NCBI GenBank assembly: GCA_037074765.1
Contig: JBAMDO010000218.1
Location: forward strand, 1-64,000
Source: Mansonella perstans
Taxonomy: Eukaryota > Nematoda > Chromadorea > Rhabditida > Onchocercidae
Length of the DNA: 64,000 nt
Reading direction: 5' to 3'
Part shown: one piece after another, positions 28,973-42,572 of the stretch
How positions within the stretch are numbered: position 1 is the stretch's first letter
How the letters are laid out: every line of letters begins with the position of its first letter
The notes under the pieces: model-generated
The model's input: the letters and a program-made list of their open reading frames with translations, nothing else
Databases searched by the model: none
What the model was told of the DNA's origin: nothing
Program-made: the position numbers and the translations under genes

Positions 28973-31807
28973 TTTGCTTCTTTCCGACACGGGGATCACC
29001 AAATTGCTACTACAACTACTGAAAAGAACGACAACATTGATGACATTCAGATCGGCGACACACTATCATTATCCATTTTCCCCTTCATTTTATCCCTTTT
29101 CCCCCCCTTTCCCCCCCTTTTCCCCCCTTTTCCGCCCTTTTCCCCCTCTCTACCACCACCCACCATCACCTTCCCTCCTTTCCAAATTTCCAAACTTCCA
29201 AGCTTTCAAATTTCCCAAACCTTTCCATCCCATCCTCCACTGCGTTCCCTCCTGGTACCCCCCCCCCCCGCCCCCCGTTTTCCCTCAACAAGTTTTCCCA
29301 GTTTTCCCATACACACACACACACACATTGTTGTTGTTGATTCCCTTGATTTCCCTTAGATGGATGGATGGATGGATGAATGATACGTACGCCTGCCTTC
29401 TCGTATTAACAGCACTCGTTATAACAATCATTTAAAATGATTGAGAGAAAAAAAAATTTGTGGAAGAATGAAATAAATTTCGAAAAAAAAAAATGAAAAT
29501 GAAAAGTAAAAGGAACAAATCATTTGAACAAAGACCCGGTTTCTTAATTCTTCTTTTAAAATATTTCATTAAAATTAACAAAAAAAAAAAAAATTTTTTT
29601 TGCTCCAAATAACTGTTTCCTCATAAAATTACTATTTTGCCCAACAACTTTACCCAGCAACTAATTTTTATCTTTACTTGTTTCATTTAATACAAAATTT
29701 GATTTAGATTGCTTTGGTACTTTTATTTGTTTTTTTGATTAATGAAAAGGAAGCACAGTGCTGAAAGTGCTGAAAAATCAATGACATATGTGTAATTAAT
29801 TAATTAATTGATTAGTTATTTCAGTGGAAAAATTTATTGGATTAATAAATTTTAATGTGCTTTCCTTTTTTTTCCCTTTTTTTTTGTTCATCTTTTGAAT
29901 ATCAACTTTCATTTTCAAATTTATCATATTTTGAAAATAAAAGTTTCGGCCCGCTTTTTTTCAAAAATTTAAGGAATTTATAAGCAAATAAATTTTATTG
30001 TTTTAATTGTATCATTAAAGTTAGAATAATGTCTTACTGTTACCGTATACAGTATACAGTAAGAATGAATGTATAGAGCTTGGAAAAAAGAAAAAAATCT
30101 TTTTTTTTTAATAATTAATAAATTATGGATAAATGAATTATTTATAAGTTATCAATATAAGCAATGATAATCGATTTTTAATATTGGGAAATTTCAATAA
30201 AATAATTAACTCGAATAATTAATTAACAATATTTATTATTTATCAATATAAGCAATGACAATCGTTTTCAATATTGGGAAATTTCAATAATTAATTCGGA
30301 ACTATTTGAAGAGATATTGCAAAGTAATGAAACAAACAGTGACGGAATTGAAATACTTAATTATTTGCTAATGAAGAAAGAAAATAATTGAATAATCTTT
30401 TCGAGCTATATTTAGCTACATTTAAAAAATAATTGAACGATACTTCCTCTGTTCATGTTAAATTGAATAAAAGCTTTCTTCTCGAAACTTCATTCATTTC
30501 ATTCAGACTTTTTTAAATTTGTCAGACTTTAAATTTGTAATTTGTCTGCGTGAACGATTAAAGTAAAAATTGATATTGAATTGAAAAAATGAAAAACAAA
30601 GCTCCTGATTTTTATTGAGATTTTACAGGGTAATATCTCAGTCATTGCAAATATCAGCTAATAAAATATGTCGCAGCAAAATCGAGCAATCCTTTAACTT
30701 CAAATAATCCTTTAAACAATCCTTCAAATAAGTTTTCTTCATTTCTTCTTTTTCCTTCTCTCTGTCCATCCATATTTTTATCGTTCACAAACCTCCCGAG
30801 CTGGACATAAGCATGCCCAGAATTTGAGACACTGATCCCATACGCTTGGACCTTGGACCCTGTGAAATGGAGTGGACGGTACTAATGTTGGGAGACAGAG
30901 AGACAAGGCAATCATTTCATGAGTTAATTGAGGTTTGCCAAATCTGATAAAGAATTGATCTCATGCAATTTCTTGTAATGATGCAATTATAAGCAAATTA
31001 AGAGCTGCACTAATTAATAGAAATTAACCTCGCCGAAATTTCTTATACGATCCCCGGAAACATAACTGCACACTATATACACCAATGTGATTGAGAATAT
31101 TTTTTCTCAAAGTTACCAAAAAATGGTAGCTGATAACTGGTACCAAAATGATAGTAGCAAATCACACTCCTCATTTCTTGGTACCACATCATTCTTTTTT
31201 TTTTTAAATATCGTTAAATCCACTGAAAAGTTTAATTGAGCAAATTCGTACTTCTATCCACTATGTATGAAGAGTTTATTCAGTTTATCATAGATCCAGA
31301 AATTTCAAATCTTTGATTTTATTAGGCATATGCCAGTAAACGCAGTTAATTTTGGTTTCTAAAATTCTGAAATCTATTTTCCGGAGCAAAATGACTCAAG
31401 AGCCTTGCCAATCAGATTATCAATTAGATTTCCGGAGTACAATGACTCAAGAACCTTATCAATTAAATCTTTGTTTTATTAGGCATATGCTAGCAAACAT
31501 AGCTAATTTTGGTTTCTGAAGTTTTAGGAGCAAAATTTACTTATATTCTTCTTTTCTTTTTTTTAACTAGGCTGATATTGTGAGATCTGTACACACTAAT
31601 AATACACAGTAGCGCTCTTGTACTCTTTAAAACTACAAAGTTCAACTTTAATTTGAACAAAAGTATATCATTTTTTGTAATGATTCTGTAATCATCATAA
31701 AATCCTCATAGGCGACAATCTAGTAAAGTAAAAATTATAGCAATAACCCGAATAACGTGAGTATATCATCCTGAAGGAAATACAAAAGTTGTTTGGGCAG
31801 ATGCCAC

Positions 31808-31852
<45 letters not shown>

Positions 31853-32297
31853 AAAAAAAAATTGAATCGGTTAGTTTTAAATGCTTTTGAAGCTTGCATT
31901 AAAAAAAAATTCACACTTCCAAAAGAGAAATTATGAAATTAGCAAACTCTAAGTAAGTAAGTATACCTTAAATTATATCAATTCGTCACAGGATCGCAAT
32001 ATTACCACATAAAATTACCAAAAATTATACAAAATTTCTACATACTTGAACGTTTTTTATACTTGAGATCGCAACTAAAAGTAATTATCACTTAATTAGG
32101 TTATTTGTACCTTTTTCTTCCAAGCTAAAAATGTAAACATTTCCTCAAAGCCAACTAAAATTGCGATCCCGTGTAGCCACGATATCTATCAGCAAAGTAT
32201 GCTCCATTCAGTAATGGAAGGAGCTAGGAATTTGAACATATATTTTTTTAAAATAATGTCAAATAAGTTAAACCAGTCTAATAAATTACTCGCTCAG
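28973..32297. other. Intergenic upstream of nitrobindin-like gene
   Basis: A C/T-rich tract (tccc, ccccccc runs) spans 29080-29300 and a TGGA run 29358-29378. Direct duplications lie at 30145-30300 (about 95 bp) and 31315-31530 (nested). An A-rich run with a single internal g covers 31810-31860. A compositional island at 30785-30925 is described separately. No other coding signal was seen. Confidence 0.5.
30799..30866 (-). other. Possible isolated exon in a GC-richer island
   Basis: On the minus strand a ttcacag acceptor is followed by 68 open bases and a gtttgt donor. The frame reads GPSVWDQCLKFWACLCPARE. The island (30785-30925) is much richer in G+C than its surroundings. I could not connect it to other exons or to a family, so it may also be a noncoding element. 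Confidence 0.2.
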
Positions 32298-35200
32298 TCA
32301 ACATAACTGAGGAGAATAAGTCGTATCTCCACTTTTCCACATATTATCTTCTTGTGCAACTGTTGCTCGACACATTGGACAGGTATGCTCATTATCCAAC
32401 CAGGTGCCGATACATTCTTCACAGAAAATATGTCCACAAGAAAGCTACAAGTAAAATATTGAGACCTTTTAATATCGATAGTAGACTAGCGAACAGTTGC
32501 GTGCTAGTAGAAGAAACACTTCAGTCCATCTCTTTTGCTCCTAGACTGATAAAACCGTTAAAATGTCACTTGTCAAATAAAGCCGTGCAGTCGAGGATGC
32601 GAATAATACATTAAATTTACCAATTAATCAGATGCAATCCAACTAATACCGTCTTACCACACGGTGGTTTGAGTAAGGTGTGAGAAAATGAGCTAGCCTT
32701 AACAAAGCAGAAGCTTAGGCCAAATAAATTCATACCATGATTTAAATATCCAAATTGACAATTTGCTAAAAGTACTTTTTGCTGTTTACATGAAAATAAA
32801 CCAGAAGTAGGATAAGATTAAACGGAATAACTAAACTGACTTGGTTTCTCTAGATTCAAATTGAAACACTAATCAAAAATAAAGCGGAAAAAAAAAGAAC
32901 AAACCCTAATGGGATTGCAGAAATCGTTGAAGCAAATTGTACACTGAACCGAATCCTCATCATCCATCGAAACTTTTGAACCAACAGACGTAAGGCGAAA
33001 AATACGACGCGTACTTTCAAACCAACGTTTGCCAATTACTTGTATTAGACATGCCTAAAAGGAATTAACATGGTAGATCCGAATGGGTACGTTTTCATTT
33101 AAAAATTCTTTTTTTCTTTTCAAATAATTTGCAAACAAACCTTATAAATTACATATAGAACGGCGAAGAAATGATCACTGAAATATGTTAATGGAGTAGA
33201 AAATAGCGAGTAACTCAAGTAACGAGTCCATTGGGGTATCGGCAAAATGTAACGATAGAACTGGCTGGTATATTCGATCCATTGAAAAAGTCGACGTAAA
33301 CGCCTGTTTCCAATGAATTTCGTGGGCAAGACGGTGAGCTAAACGAGTCAAAATAGAATATAAGTTGGTAACTTCCAATCAAAAGTACATATCAGTGTTA
33401 AAAAAGAATCAAATAAATAAGGAAAGCTGTACAGAACGCCGAAAATCGTCCGGAATACAAACCCTTTCTAGTCCTAGCACCTAAAAAAAAAAAAAGTCAC
33501 CTAACAAAGCTAACAAATCATTTTGCTGCTTGCAATATTTCTACAATCAAATTTTTATTTGCAATTACTGTCGTCATCAATGAACGACAATCCTTGTTAT
33601 CACAAGAAAAATGCTAACATCGCTAAATTACTCCAAAGCTGTTATTTATTACCTTATCATCTTATCGCGTTGAAAGAAATAAACGGTAAAATTAGTAGCA
33701 TACCCCGGCTTTCAGTGAAACGGTGACGATTTTAACAGCAAAATCAACGACCAGTACAACATGTAACGTGGCAAAAAAAGTAACTGGATTCGTAAGACGA
33801 GACATAAAAGCCATTGGTATATAAATTGAATCCAGTCCTAAACAGAAAACGCTGTGCATACCTAAAATGAAATGAAAACCGCCCTCAAAGAATCTTATAA
33901 TGTAATCAAATAGTACTGTAATCAAATTGATCTACAAACCATAAAAAAGCGACTGCAAATTGAAAAAGAAAACTGATGATGTGAATGACTGCAAAAGATG
34001 AAAATAGCGTTTCTCCCTGAAAGTTTATAAAGTTAATGAAATTCAAACTAGCATTGTAAATTTAATTCAAATTTCTTGATTGCTATCAAGGTCAAGTCAT
34101 TGAAAACTTTATTCTTGAATCACAATTCGCCCATTAAAAAGATTTAATTAAAAAAAAAAAGCTAAAAGAAGTTACTGAAGAAAGATTACCTTCGAGAAGC
34201 CAGAAAAGTACTGTTCGCAATATGAAAAAAGAAAAATGCTGCCAAAAGGCTTAGTAATGAAAAGAATCCATCAAAAATAGCTTTGAAAAATATAATGACG
34301 AAGAAAGGTAAAACATTGAGCAGGAGAACCCAAAACTGAAAAATCTAACATGGTTTCGCAAAAAATGCATAACTTTCAAATCAAATGGAAAAAAAGTGCA
34401 AAAAATTTCATTACTTTCAAGTTTTCAGTTCAGTGGAAATTGGAGTAATTTTGACTCCACTAGTTTTTGTTCAATCGGAAGTCAACCACTGCTTAACAAA
34501 GAGTCACACTCTCAAGGACGTCACATTAGCATTTAGAATTTAGATAGTACGGGATTCAAACTTACCCTTTGCAGTTCAGCGTTCTGAACAAGTGCTCTTA
34601 GACGGTTAAATTCTCTCTGAAGATTCGTACTAGTAGCACTATCATTCATGGAAGAATATTCTTCACCATTTTCCATTGCCTCAACTATAATTGAAGCAAT
34701 ATTTTAGGTTAACATTATTGAATATTTAATACTGAAAGTATTTCTGTAGCCCTTTCCGAAAAGTTTTTTCTTTTTTTTTTTTAAACAGAAATAGTAGAAA
34801 AAATAAAGCAATTCACAAACTTGTCGATCTGCCAAGCTGATTACTGTTAACACTTGGAGTAATCCTATGCCTAGCACCAGAACCTGAAGAAGCACTGGAT
34901 GCACTATCTTCATCTACAACAATCACTGTATCCGTACGATTTCTGTTCCCTGAATATAGAAAACTCGAAGCGAAAAAAAAAAAAAAAAAAAAAAAAGAAA
35001 AACAAAACTTATGTAAAGCATGAAATCGAAATTAAATATAACAATGATTTTGCGAATAAAATTAAAGAATTTTACGATGTGATTGTGAGAAAACTTAATT
35101 TGTTGTGCCGCAGTTCTTGCTTTTTAGTCCTATTGCTAAAGTAGTATTTTTTTAAGCGTCCATCGTAAAATAAAAAGATGAACAGAAGAATTTAAGATTA

Positions 35201-35672
35201 CGCTAAGGCGTATCTGGAACTTTTCCAATCGCTAACTATAGTACGGATATGCCCGAAAAGAGTGGTACCTGCTTCAATTGATGGTATATTAGAAGTAGGT
35301 GCAGCCTGTGCCAAAATATTCAATGCCGTCCTGAAATCCTCCACAAGCTCATTCCGCATTTCTTGAGACCCGGCGTTCTGTAATGTGAAATGAAGCACGT
35401 AAAAAAAAAAAAAAAAATAAAAAGCTGATGGAAGAATCAACGAGCCACTTCATTTGATTTATCGTAACACTATTACGCTTAATAATAATATTAGTACTAG
35501 ATAGGAAAAATGCGCGACATGTAGTCGCACCATTAATATTTGTAATTCTGGGTAACAAAATGAGAAGGCGAAAAAAAATCTGAACCTGAACAACTGTCAA
35601 GAAACTGTCCCTTAAGCTTGCACCATGCCATATCGTTGTTGTTTGGGGTTGTATGCCTCTTTCTTCACCCAT
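32298..35672 (-). CDS. RNFT1/2-like multispanning RING E3 ubiquitin ligase
   Basis: About ten exons. The N-terminus (MGEERGIQPQTTTIW, first ATG after the acceptor near 35688) is followed by a low-complexity Ser-rich segment (VVDEDSASSASSGSG near 34900). A short helix EFNRLRALVQNAELQR precedes multiple membrane segments encoded at 34190-34340 (LLLNVLPFFVIIFF), 33930-34020 (VIHIISFLFQFAVAFLWFV), 33700-33900 and 33140-33330. The C-terminal RING has CTICF, CGHIFCEECIGTW and CPMCRATV with all ligands of a C3HC4-type finger, and the protein ends SPQLC. RNFT proteins act in ER-associated protein quality control. Charged and Ser-rich N-terminus, membrane segments and terminal RING follow the family order. 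The tetraspanin gene lies 1.9 kb upstream on the same strand, too far for a tight operon. Confidence 0.92.
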
Positions 35673-36476
35673 TTCATAAGAAGTGAACACCTATGCCTGA
35701 TACCAGAAGAAATGATCCAAAATTTTTTCAAAATTCATATCAAATCGCCCACAAAGTAGCCAATATAATTAACCAGTTAACCTATCACTGCAAAAAAAAA
35801 AAAAAGAAAAAGGAAAACCGTATGGTTATAACCGCATTCTTGTATATAAATTAAAAAATGAATATGCAAATCAGCTCTTATTTAAAGAATTACAAATGAT
35901 AGCTTCAAATGATATTGTCAATTATCTCACTGCGAGAATACCGAAAACTTTTTAAACAAAGACAATTTAATTTGAAATGCATTGGGAGAAATAAAACAAC
36001 AAAATTTTTTTTTGCGTATTTCTTTCGAAAGGGTCACTATGATTAAAATAAAACTGTATGCAGGGTGAGAAAGCACAGGCAGAACTTTCAAGCACAAGAT
36101 TTTTGCGGATAATTAATTCAATGAAATGAAAGAGAAGACTCGTAAAAAAAAAAAAAAAAGTGTCAGAAGGAAAACCAGTATAACAAGTTCAAGAAATTAC
36201 GGACGATTCAAAACATATGTTTTAATCAATGTACAAAAGATAAAATAAGAAACTACTGCAAGTCTTTCAAGTCTTTTCCTTCCAATCCTTCCACTCCTCT
36301 CTTTCCTTTCACGCGCTGCTGAATTCTCTCAAATACCACAGCTCAAAAATAAAATTTCTTGATTCAGGAGGTATTTAGCACAATTCTTCAACCTGTATAT
36401 GCCCATCAATCATTGTAATTCACAAAATGACTTGGATTGCAATTTAATATTTTCGGCATTTACTCCCAAAATACTA

Positions 36477-36508
<32 letters not shown>

Positions 36509-37572
36509 AGTGGATTTCCCAAAAAAAAAAAAAGACAAAATTGCCTACCGAATTAAAATTCCCAAATTCCAAATAATTACTGAAAATGGAGCAAATTTTT
36601 CTTGTAAGATCACTATCTCAAAAAAAAATATTTCACAGATTTGTTTTTCACAAAATAATCATTGGTATTGAACAATTGAAAGTTTCTAAAAAAAAGAAAG
36701 GGAAAAAAGTTACGCAATTTTACAAACTAAGTAATCATCATCTCATCAAGTATAAAATTTTAGCAACTGATTTCAAAATGAAAAAAAAAAAAAGAATGTA
36801 GCAAAAGGAATGCATCAATTCATTTTAGCGGAGTGCAATTTGGGCAATAAAAGGAAAAAATGAAGGCAATAAATGAACAAAGGTAACAATCAGGGTGACA
36901 AGAGAACATTGGAACTTCACTGCTAATTACAATTAAGTAATTTGAGGCGGTAATAACTGCAAGAAAAAAACAAAAGAAAAAACTGACAAAATGTACCTAG
37001 TACTAATTACAATATTTAAATGAACTGACAAATGTACCTAGTACTAATTACGAATATTTAAATGGACCAGTTCAGTAGAATAGAAAAATGAAAGAGAGAT
37101 ACAGAAACAAATTAAAAATGAAAAATCTATGATGATATGTGGGGAGATTATTAATCGAAGTATTTAATAAAAACTTACAAATAAAAAAAAGTTCTTTTCA
37201 AATCACATCGTGTTGCAATAAAAATCATCAATATCGCCCTAAAACATAAATTTAAAAAAATACATTATTAGATTTACGAATAACTTTTGTTGGCATGAGC
37301 AAAAATGATTTTAATGAAGTGAAACAGAAGCAAGAAAATAACGTTAACATAAGTAACAAAGCTATTTTGCACTTGTTTTCTTGACTAATTGCCAAGCACT
37401 GCAGGCACAACGAAAGACTACAAAGTGAAGAAAAAAAAGGACAAATGCATTACTTCAGCTAAAATTATTAATCATTCACCAGAAAAAGTTTTAATAAATT
37501 GTAAAAAAAAGAAAGAAGGAAAAAACTGACTGAGATATGTACTAAAAATTGATTAGAAATCACTTAGTATTT
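35673..37572. other. Intergenic region, no gene seen
   Basis: AT-rich DNA with several long A-runs (36478-36507 the longest) and a tandem pair at 36990-37065 sharing tgtacctagtactaatta. No coding signal on either strand. Confidence 0.6.
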
Positions 37573-39630
37573 TTAATACGTGAAATACAGCTGAGAATGA
37601 TGGTGATCAGGTACAGGACAATCATCACTTTGTAACGAATTCAAATCCACATTCTGATCAGATTCATGCCAGTAATACTTTTTTCCATAATGATTCCTTC
37701 TAAGATGCTCCATCTTGTCTAACGAATCTATCGTTGAACTTCTTAATCTCATCATAAGGATCAGTGCAGATCCAACTGCGATAAGCTACAAATAAACTTC
37801 TTTTAAGAAGGACAAATTATGGCACTTTTGTACTATTGAAATAGCATTCATTAATTTTGAAAATGAATCTTTAAAATAGGTAGGGAATGTTATCTGATAA
37901 TAATATGATGGAATGTTCACGACATTGTAATAAACCTCGGCAATAACGGTGATGGCAAAGATAACGAACGCAACTGAAAAACCAATGCGCAATGCAACCA
38001 TTATTCGATAATGACAACCATCACACCTGATGTCACACGATCGTGGAATATCTTGATGCAAAAACCGGAAATCACTACAGCCTTCGTTACCTTAACACTT
38101 TTTTTTTGACATTAACTTCCAACTAATGTTAAAATAATGCTGGATCGCACAATTACAAATATGCACAATTCTTTCTACAATTCACATCAAATTATACACA
38201 ATTCAGCAGGCTCCAAGTAACACCCAACATATTGAGATCTAACAGCTGATAAAAGCAAACATCCTACATATGAAAACGGAATTTTCAATTAACTTGAACG
38301 CAATACTGAAAAGTAATACTCAACAAATTCATCAATATATCAAGTTTTGAAAAACTCGGAAAACATCGCCAAAAATTCAAAGGAATGGAAATAAAAGTAT
38401 ACCACAGCATCGAAATGCTTGTTGTAATTGATCTAGACTTTCCTGAACAATTCCTGCCCCCTGATAATAGTGCTGCACCATATATATTAACGCATCTGAT
38501 AATTCAATATCAATCTGCAAAATTCTTATTACATTTAGAAGTTAAAAATTTTTAATGAAAAGCTGGAAGAAGTCCAAAACCTACACCATACTTCTTGAAG
38601 ATAATATAAGTTTTTGCGGAAATAGTGCAAAGCATAAGGATGCATACTGCTACTGCATATATTAAAAGAAGAACTGTAGAATCGGTAGATGCACCGCAGA
38701 AACCAATAATACCAACAACCACCATGCACATTCCAATGACAATCAAAATGTACGAGAAAACATACAGAGTGGGAGCCTATAAATTTATCCTGAACTTCCG
38801 TAATTTTAATTATCCAATACTTATTTTCCTTCTGACACTTGTAACATAAGCAGTAAGAAATTAAGAATAAAAAAGAAATTCGACATCTTGGAGAAAACCA
38901 TTCGACGCACTTTTAGTATTGAAAAAAAACGAAATGAAAATTTTCAATGAGTATACAGCAACGCAGTTTATATCTTTGTGAAAGCATCAAAAATTGTTTC
39001 AAATACTTTTCGATAATTGCTATTTGGGACAGATTTTTCCTTCAACAAATTACCTGCCAAAATGCTTCCGCTACAACATTCCTGTACCGCTGCGAGAGGA
39101 AATCTCGAAATTGTGAACCCGTACGAAGCCATGCTCCCATAGCTAGCGATGCCGTACCAGTAATCTGAAAACAACACCTTTCTATTAGTTATTCGAATAA
39201 TAACAACCAAAAAAACCCTGAAAATCTCACTGGCTAACATTATCAAAAAATTACCAGCGCAATATACGAAATAATTAAATGAAAATTAGCTACAAAAAAT
39301 TTACCATAATTATAATATTACAAGTATATATTACATAGCGCAATGATGATTTAGCAAATAGTCTTGCCTTTTTCACATTCCTGAAAAAAAGCACAAATGA
39401 CGTTAAAACGAAACTATAGTACTTACGTACTGTGGAATAATTGAACCACAATTCCAAACTCTCTGCATTTTTCCAAGAAATAAATCATTTCTAAAACCAG
39501 AATTTTTGGGCGACGTCATCGAACTGGTATATGGACGAAAAAAATACCTGTGCTCCACTGATGACAGCGAAGGGACGGCCCGATATGATTGCCAGGATAC
39601 GTTATCCCTGTACTGGCAAGGTTTATACAT
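37573..39630 (-). CDS. Tetraspanin with long N- and C-terminal tails
   Basis: Seven exons (39431-39630, 39305-39380, 39054-39164, 38585-38776, 38403-38514, 37936-38090, 37573-37785) join in frame to 352 residues. About 75 residues of cytoplasmic tail precede TM1 (SLRYVIYTCNIIIM). TM2 is YILIVIGMCMVVVGIIGF and TM3 is STVLLLIYAVAVCILML. A short large loop of about 65 residues carries CCGNEGC and RSCDIRCDGC, six cysteines with the diagnostic CCG. TM4 is LRIGFSVAFVIFAITVIAE continuing into LIAVGSALILMM. The C-terminal tail of about 65 residues is charged and His-rich (PVPDHHHSQLYFTY). Tetraspanins scaffold partner receptors in the plasma membrane and endosomes. Which nematode tsp paralogue this is cannot be decided here. 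Confidence 0.94.
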
Positions 39631-41161
39631 TACCACCGTTTTGATGAAATTTTAAGCAGCACTTTGATCAACTGCATCCATCCATCGTCGATTATTCTGG
39701 AACACTCATTCAGAAGTAATAGTAGTAGTGGTAGTAGTAGTAGTAGTAATGAAGGTAACGGTAAGCAACAACAATATTTACGTAGTGTGAAATAACTGAA
39801 CACAGTACTGTAACAGGACATCATTTTTTATCTATTTTTTTTTTTTAACTGTAAAAAATTTACACATTAAATAAACTAAAAATAAGTAATAGCTATCTTA
39901 ATGCAATCGAAGCAAAAAATCAAACTTAACATTTCCAAAAAATAAAGACTTTCGCAACACCATAACTCTTAATACTAAAAAAAAAAATGGAAAAAAAAAC
40001 AGTTAAACCTACATGAAAGCAAATAAAATAAAAAAAAATAGTATCGATTCGAAGAAAAAAACAAACAAAAATGCAACACATGTTGAAAATTTTAAACTTG
40101 TACATACTAACCTGAGAAATTCAAAACTACAGAATGTAATCTAATATTTCATCTAAAAACTACAACTCGTATTTCCTTCCTTTCGTCAACAAAAACTAGT
40201 TTTATTGACGAAATGGATCCTCATTCACTCACACTCACACTGATTACTGGATTCCTTAAACAAATCCTGAAATATTTTTCCATCTCCCCCCCTCTCTCTC
40301 TCCCTTCCTCTCTCTCTTCCTCTCTCTCTCCCTCTCTCTCTTTCCCTCTCTCTCTAAACACTCATCGAAACGGATCAAAAGGATCAAACAATACTTTTTT
40401 CCTTGAACTGTGTTTTTGCTTCCGTAATATTCTTCTTGTTAAAAGAACATAGATACTAATCATACAAATCCGGTTCAATCATGTCATAATCTCAAATCCG
40501 GTTCGACCGACTCATCCCCCATTAATAAATAAATCCTAGACGAATTAGAGCATATCATAATAAATCACATAATAAAATCATCCACTTGTTTTACGGCCTA
40601 CCGAGGGTGACGGTCTCGCTATGACAATTTCTTGAGCCTTAAACATTGAAATGTACATTTGAAAAAATTTCCAGTGAAATGAAACATTTGAAATTAACAC
40701 TAAACTAATTACCCAATAATTAGATACCTTAGCGGCTACTGAATTCTACTCTTTATAAACCATTGTGAACAAACGATTCCGGAATTTAGCTTTTAAAAAT
40801 TAGCAAGAAATCAGATAGGAGTATTATGGATCCGAAAAAAAAAGTAATCAATTTAATTGATAATTAAAGTAATCAATAATTTGGGAAAAAAATCAATCAT
40901 TCAATCAGTACAAAAAAAGAAAAAGAAAAAATAACTTATACAGGAAATTGCAAGTACATTGTAATTATAATAATTAATTTATGACAAATTAATGAAAATA
41001 ATTTCTCCCTTTCTCTCTCTCTCTGTCTTCCTCTCTCATTGCATTTTTCACTTCTTCCATTTTCTTTTTTTCTTTTTTTTTTTTAATTCTATCAACAGGA
41101 AATATTTTCTGGATGTTTCTCGATGATAATAACAATGTACACACAAACACTTTAATCATTT
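39631..41161. other. Intergenic, microsatellite-bearing
   Basis: An AGT trinucleotide run at 39716-39752 lies just upstream of the tetraspanin start, and CT-rich tracts lie at 40285-40362 and 41007-41040. No coding signal. Confidence 0.6.
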
Positions 41162-42535
41162 TTAATTTTTATTCCAATATGATGATGCATCAAATTCAAT
41201 GTATTTTTTCAATTCAATTTTTTTACACAGAATTTGCTCATCACAATTTAAACACTCAAATGCTGTTGTAAGTTGTAATTTTGGAAATTTATTTGAAAAA
41301 TTTTTCAAATTTCTACTGTCACCACTAATTGATTGTACCATACGCATTGATAAATGACCATGTTGTTTGGATTGATTTGAATCATTTGATAACAACATTG
41401 TAGTGTTGTTATTTGTTGTTATTTGTTTAACATTTGATATATTATTATGATTGACTATCAATGAAATATCCAATGATCTGTTTGAATTTAGCTCATTTCT
41501 CGGCATTATCTTTTCATCTTTCACACTCATATCAACATCAAATTTTTGATTGATTGATTCTGAAGCATCAGCTGATTGTTGTACATCATGATGTGAAGAT
41601 GTCGCAGAAGTAGATGATGATAATGATGATAGCTTATTGCTGATGCCATCATGCGATGTCTTTTTCAATTCATTTAATAATTTTACAGCTTTCTGATATG
41701 AATTCATTTCGTTATGCCCATCGCTATCATTTATTATCATTGAGAAATTCTCATCGCCGGTTTTCAACAATTTATTTGTTTCATTTTCCCTGTAAAAAAA
41801 GAAAAAATTTAATGACAATGCATAGTATTATTTAATTTAAAAATAAATTAAATCACAAATAAAATTTTGATAAACAAATAGCACGAAATTAAAAATAGTG
41901 TAAATTAATTTTGGATATACTCTGTTATGTTTAATTAAGAATAGTGTAATTAATTATGTAATATACTTTTTCATGAACGATTTTGTTGTTGAATAATTTG
42001 ATGAACTACTATGGTCATCCGTATGACAACCGGAATCACATTCCGAACATTCACCATTATTTTGACATGCACAATATCTGCAAATAAGAAAATTTATTCA
42101 TAAATTGATTAATTAAAGTAAACTAATTAATTGCTTTTCCCCAGATCAACTACTTAACTTATTTTTATAAAGGCGAAAAAAACTAAAAAAGACTTTGAAA
42201 TGATGAAAATTAAAGCAAGTAATTAATTAATTAATTTTTCCCAGACTCATTATTACAATTATTTTTACAAAGCAAAAAAAAAACAAAATTAAACAAAACT
42301 TTGAAATGATGAAAATTAAAACAAATTATTAATTACTTAATTTTTTCCAAATCAACTATTGCAATTATTTTTCTATCAGCAAAAAAAAGAAAACAAAAAA
42401 AATTAAACAAAGCTTTGAATGTTCAAAAATTTCTGGTATTTTTGAACTTAATAGTTTTATTATTAAAAATTAGTTAATTCACTCAAAAAATTATTCAGTA
42501 AATTTTATCTACTGTTAAAGAAGTTATTTTAATTT

Positions 42536-42572
<37 letters not shown>

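Noticed and set aside
28946..29435. Pro/Phe-rich plus-strand frames (137 and 156 codons)
   Set aside because: They overlap exon 1 of the nitrobindin-like gene on the other strand and run through a C/T-rich tract; composition explains them.
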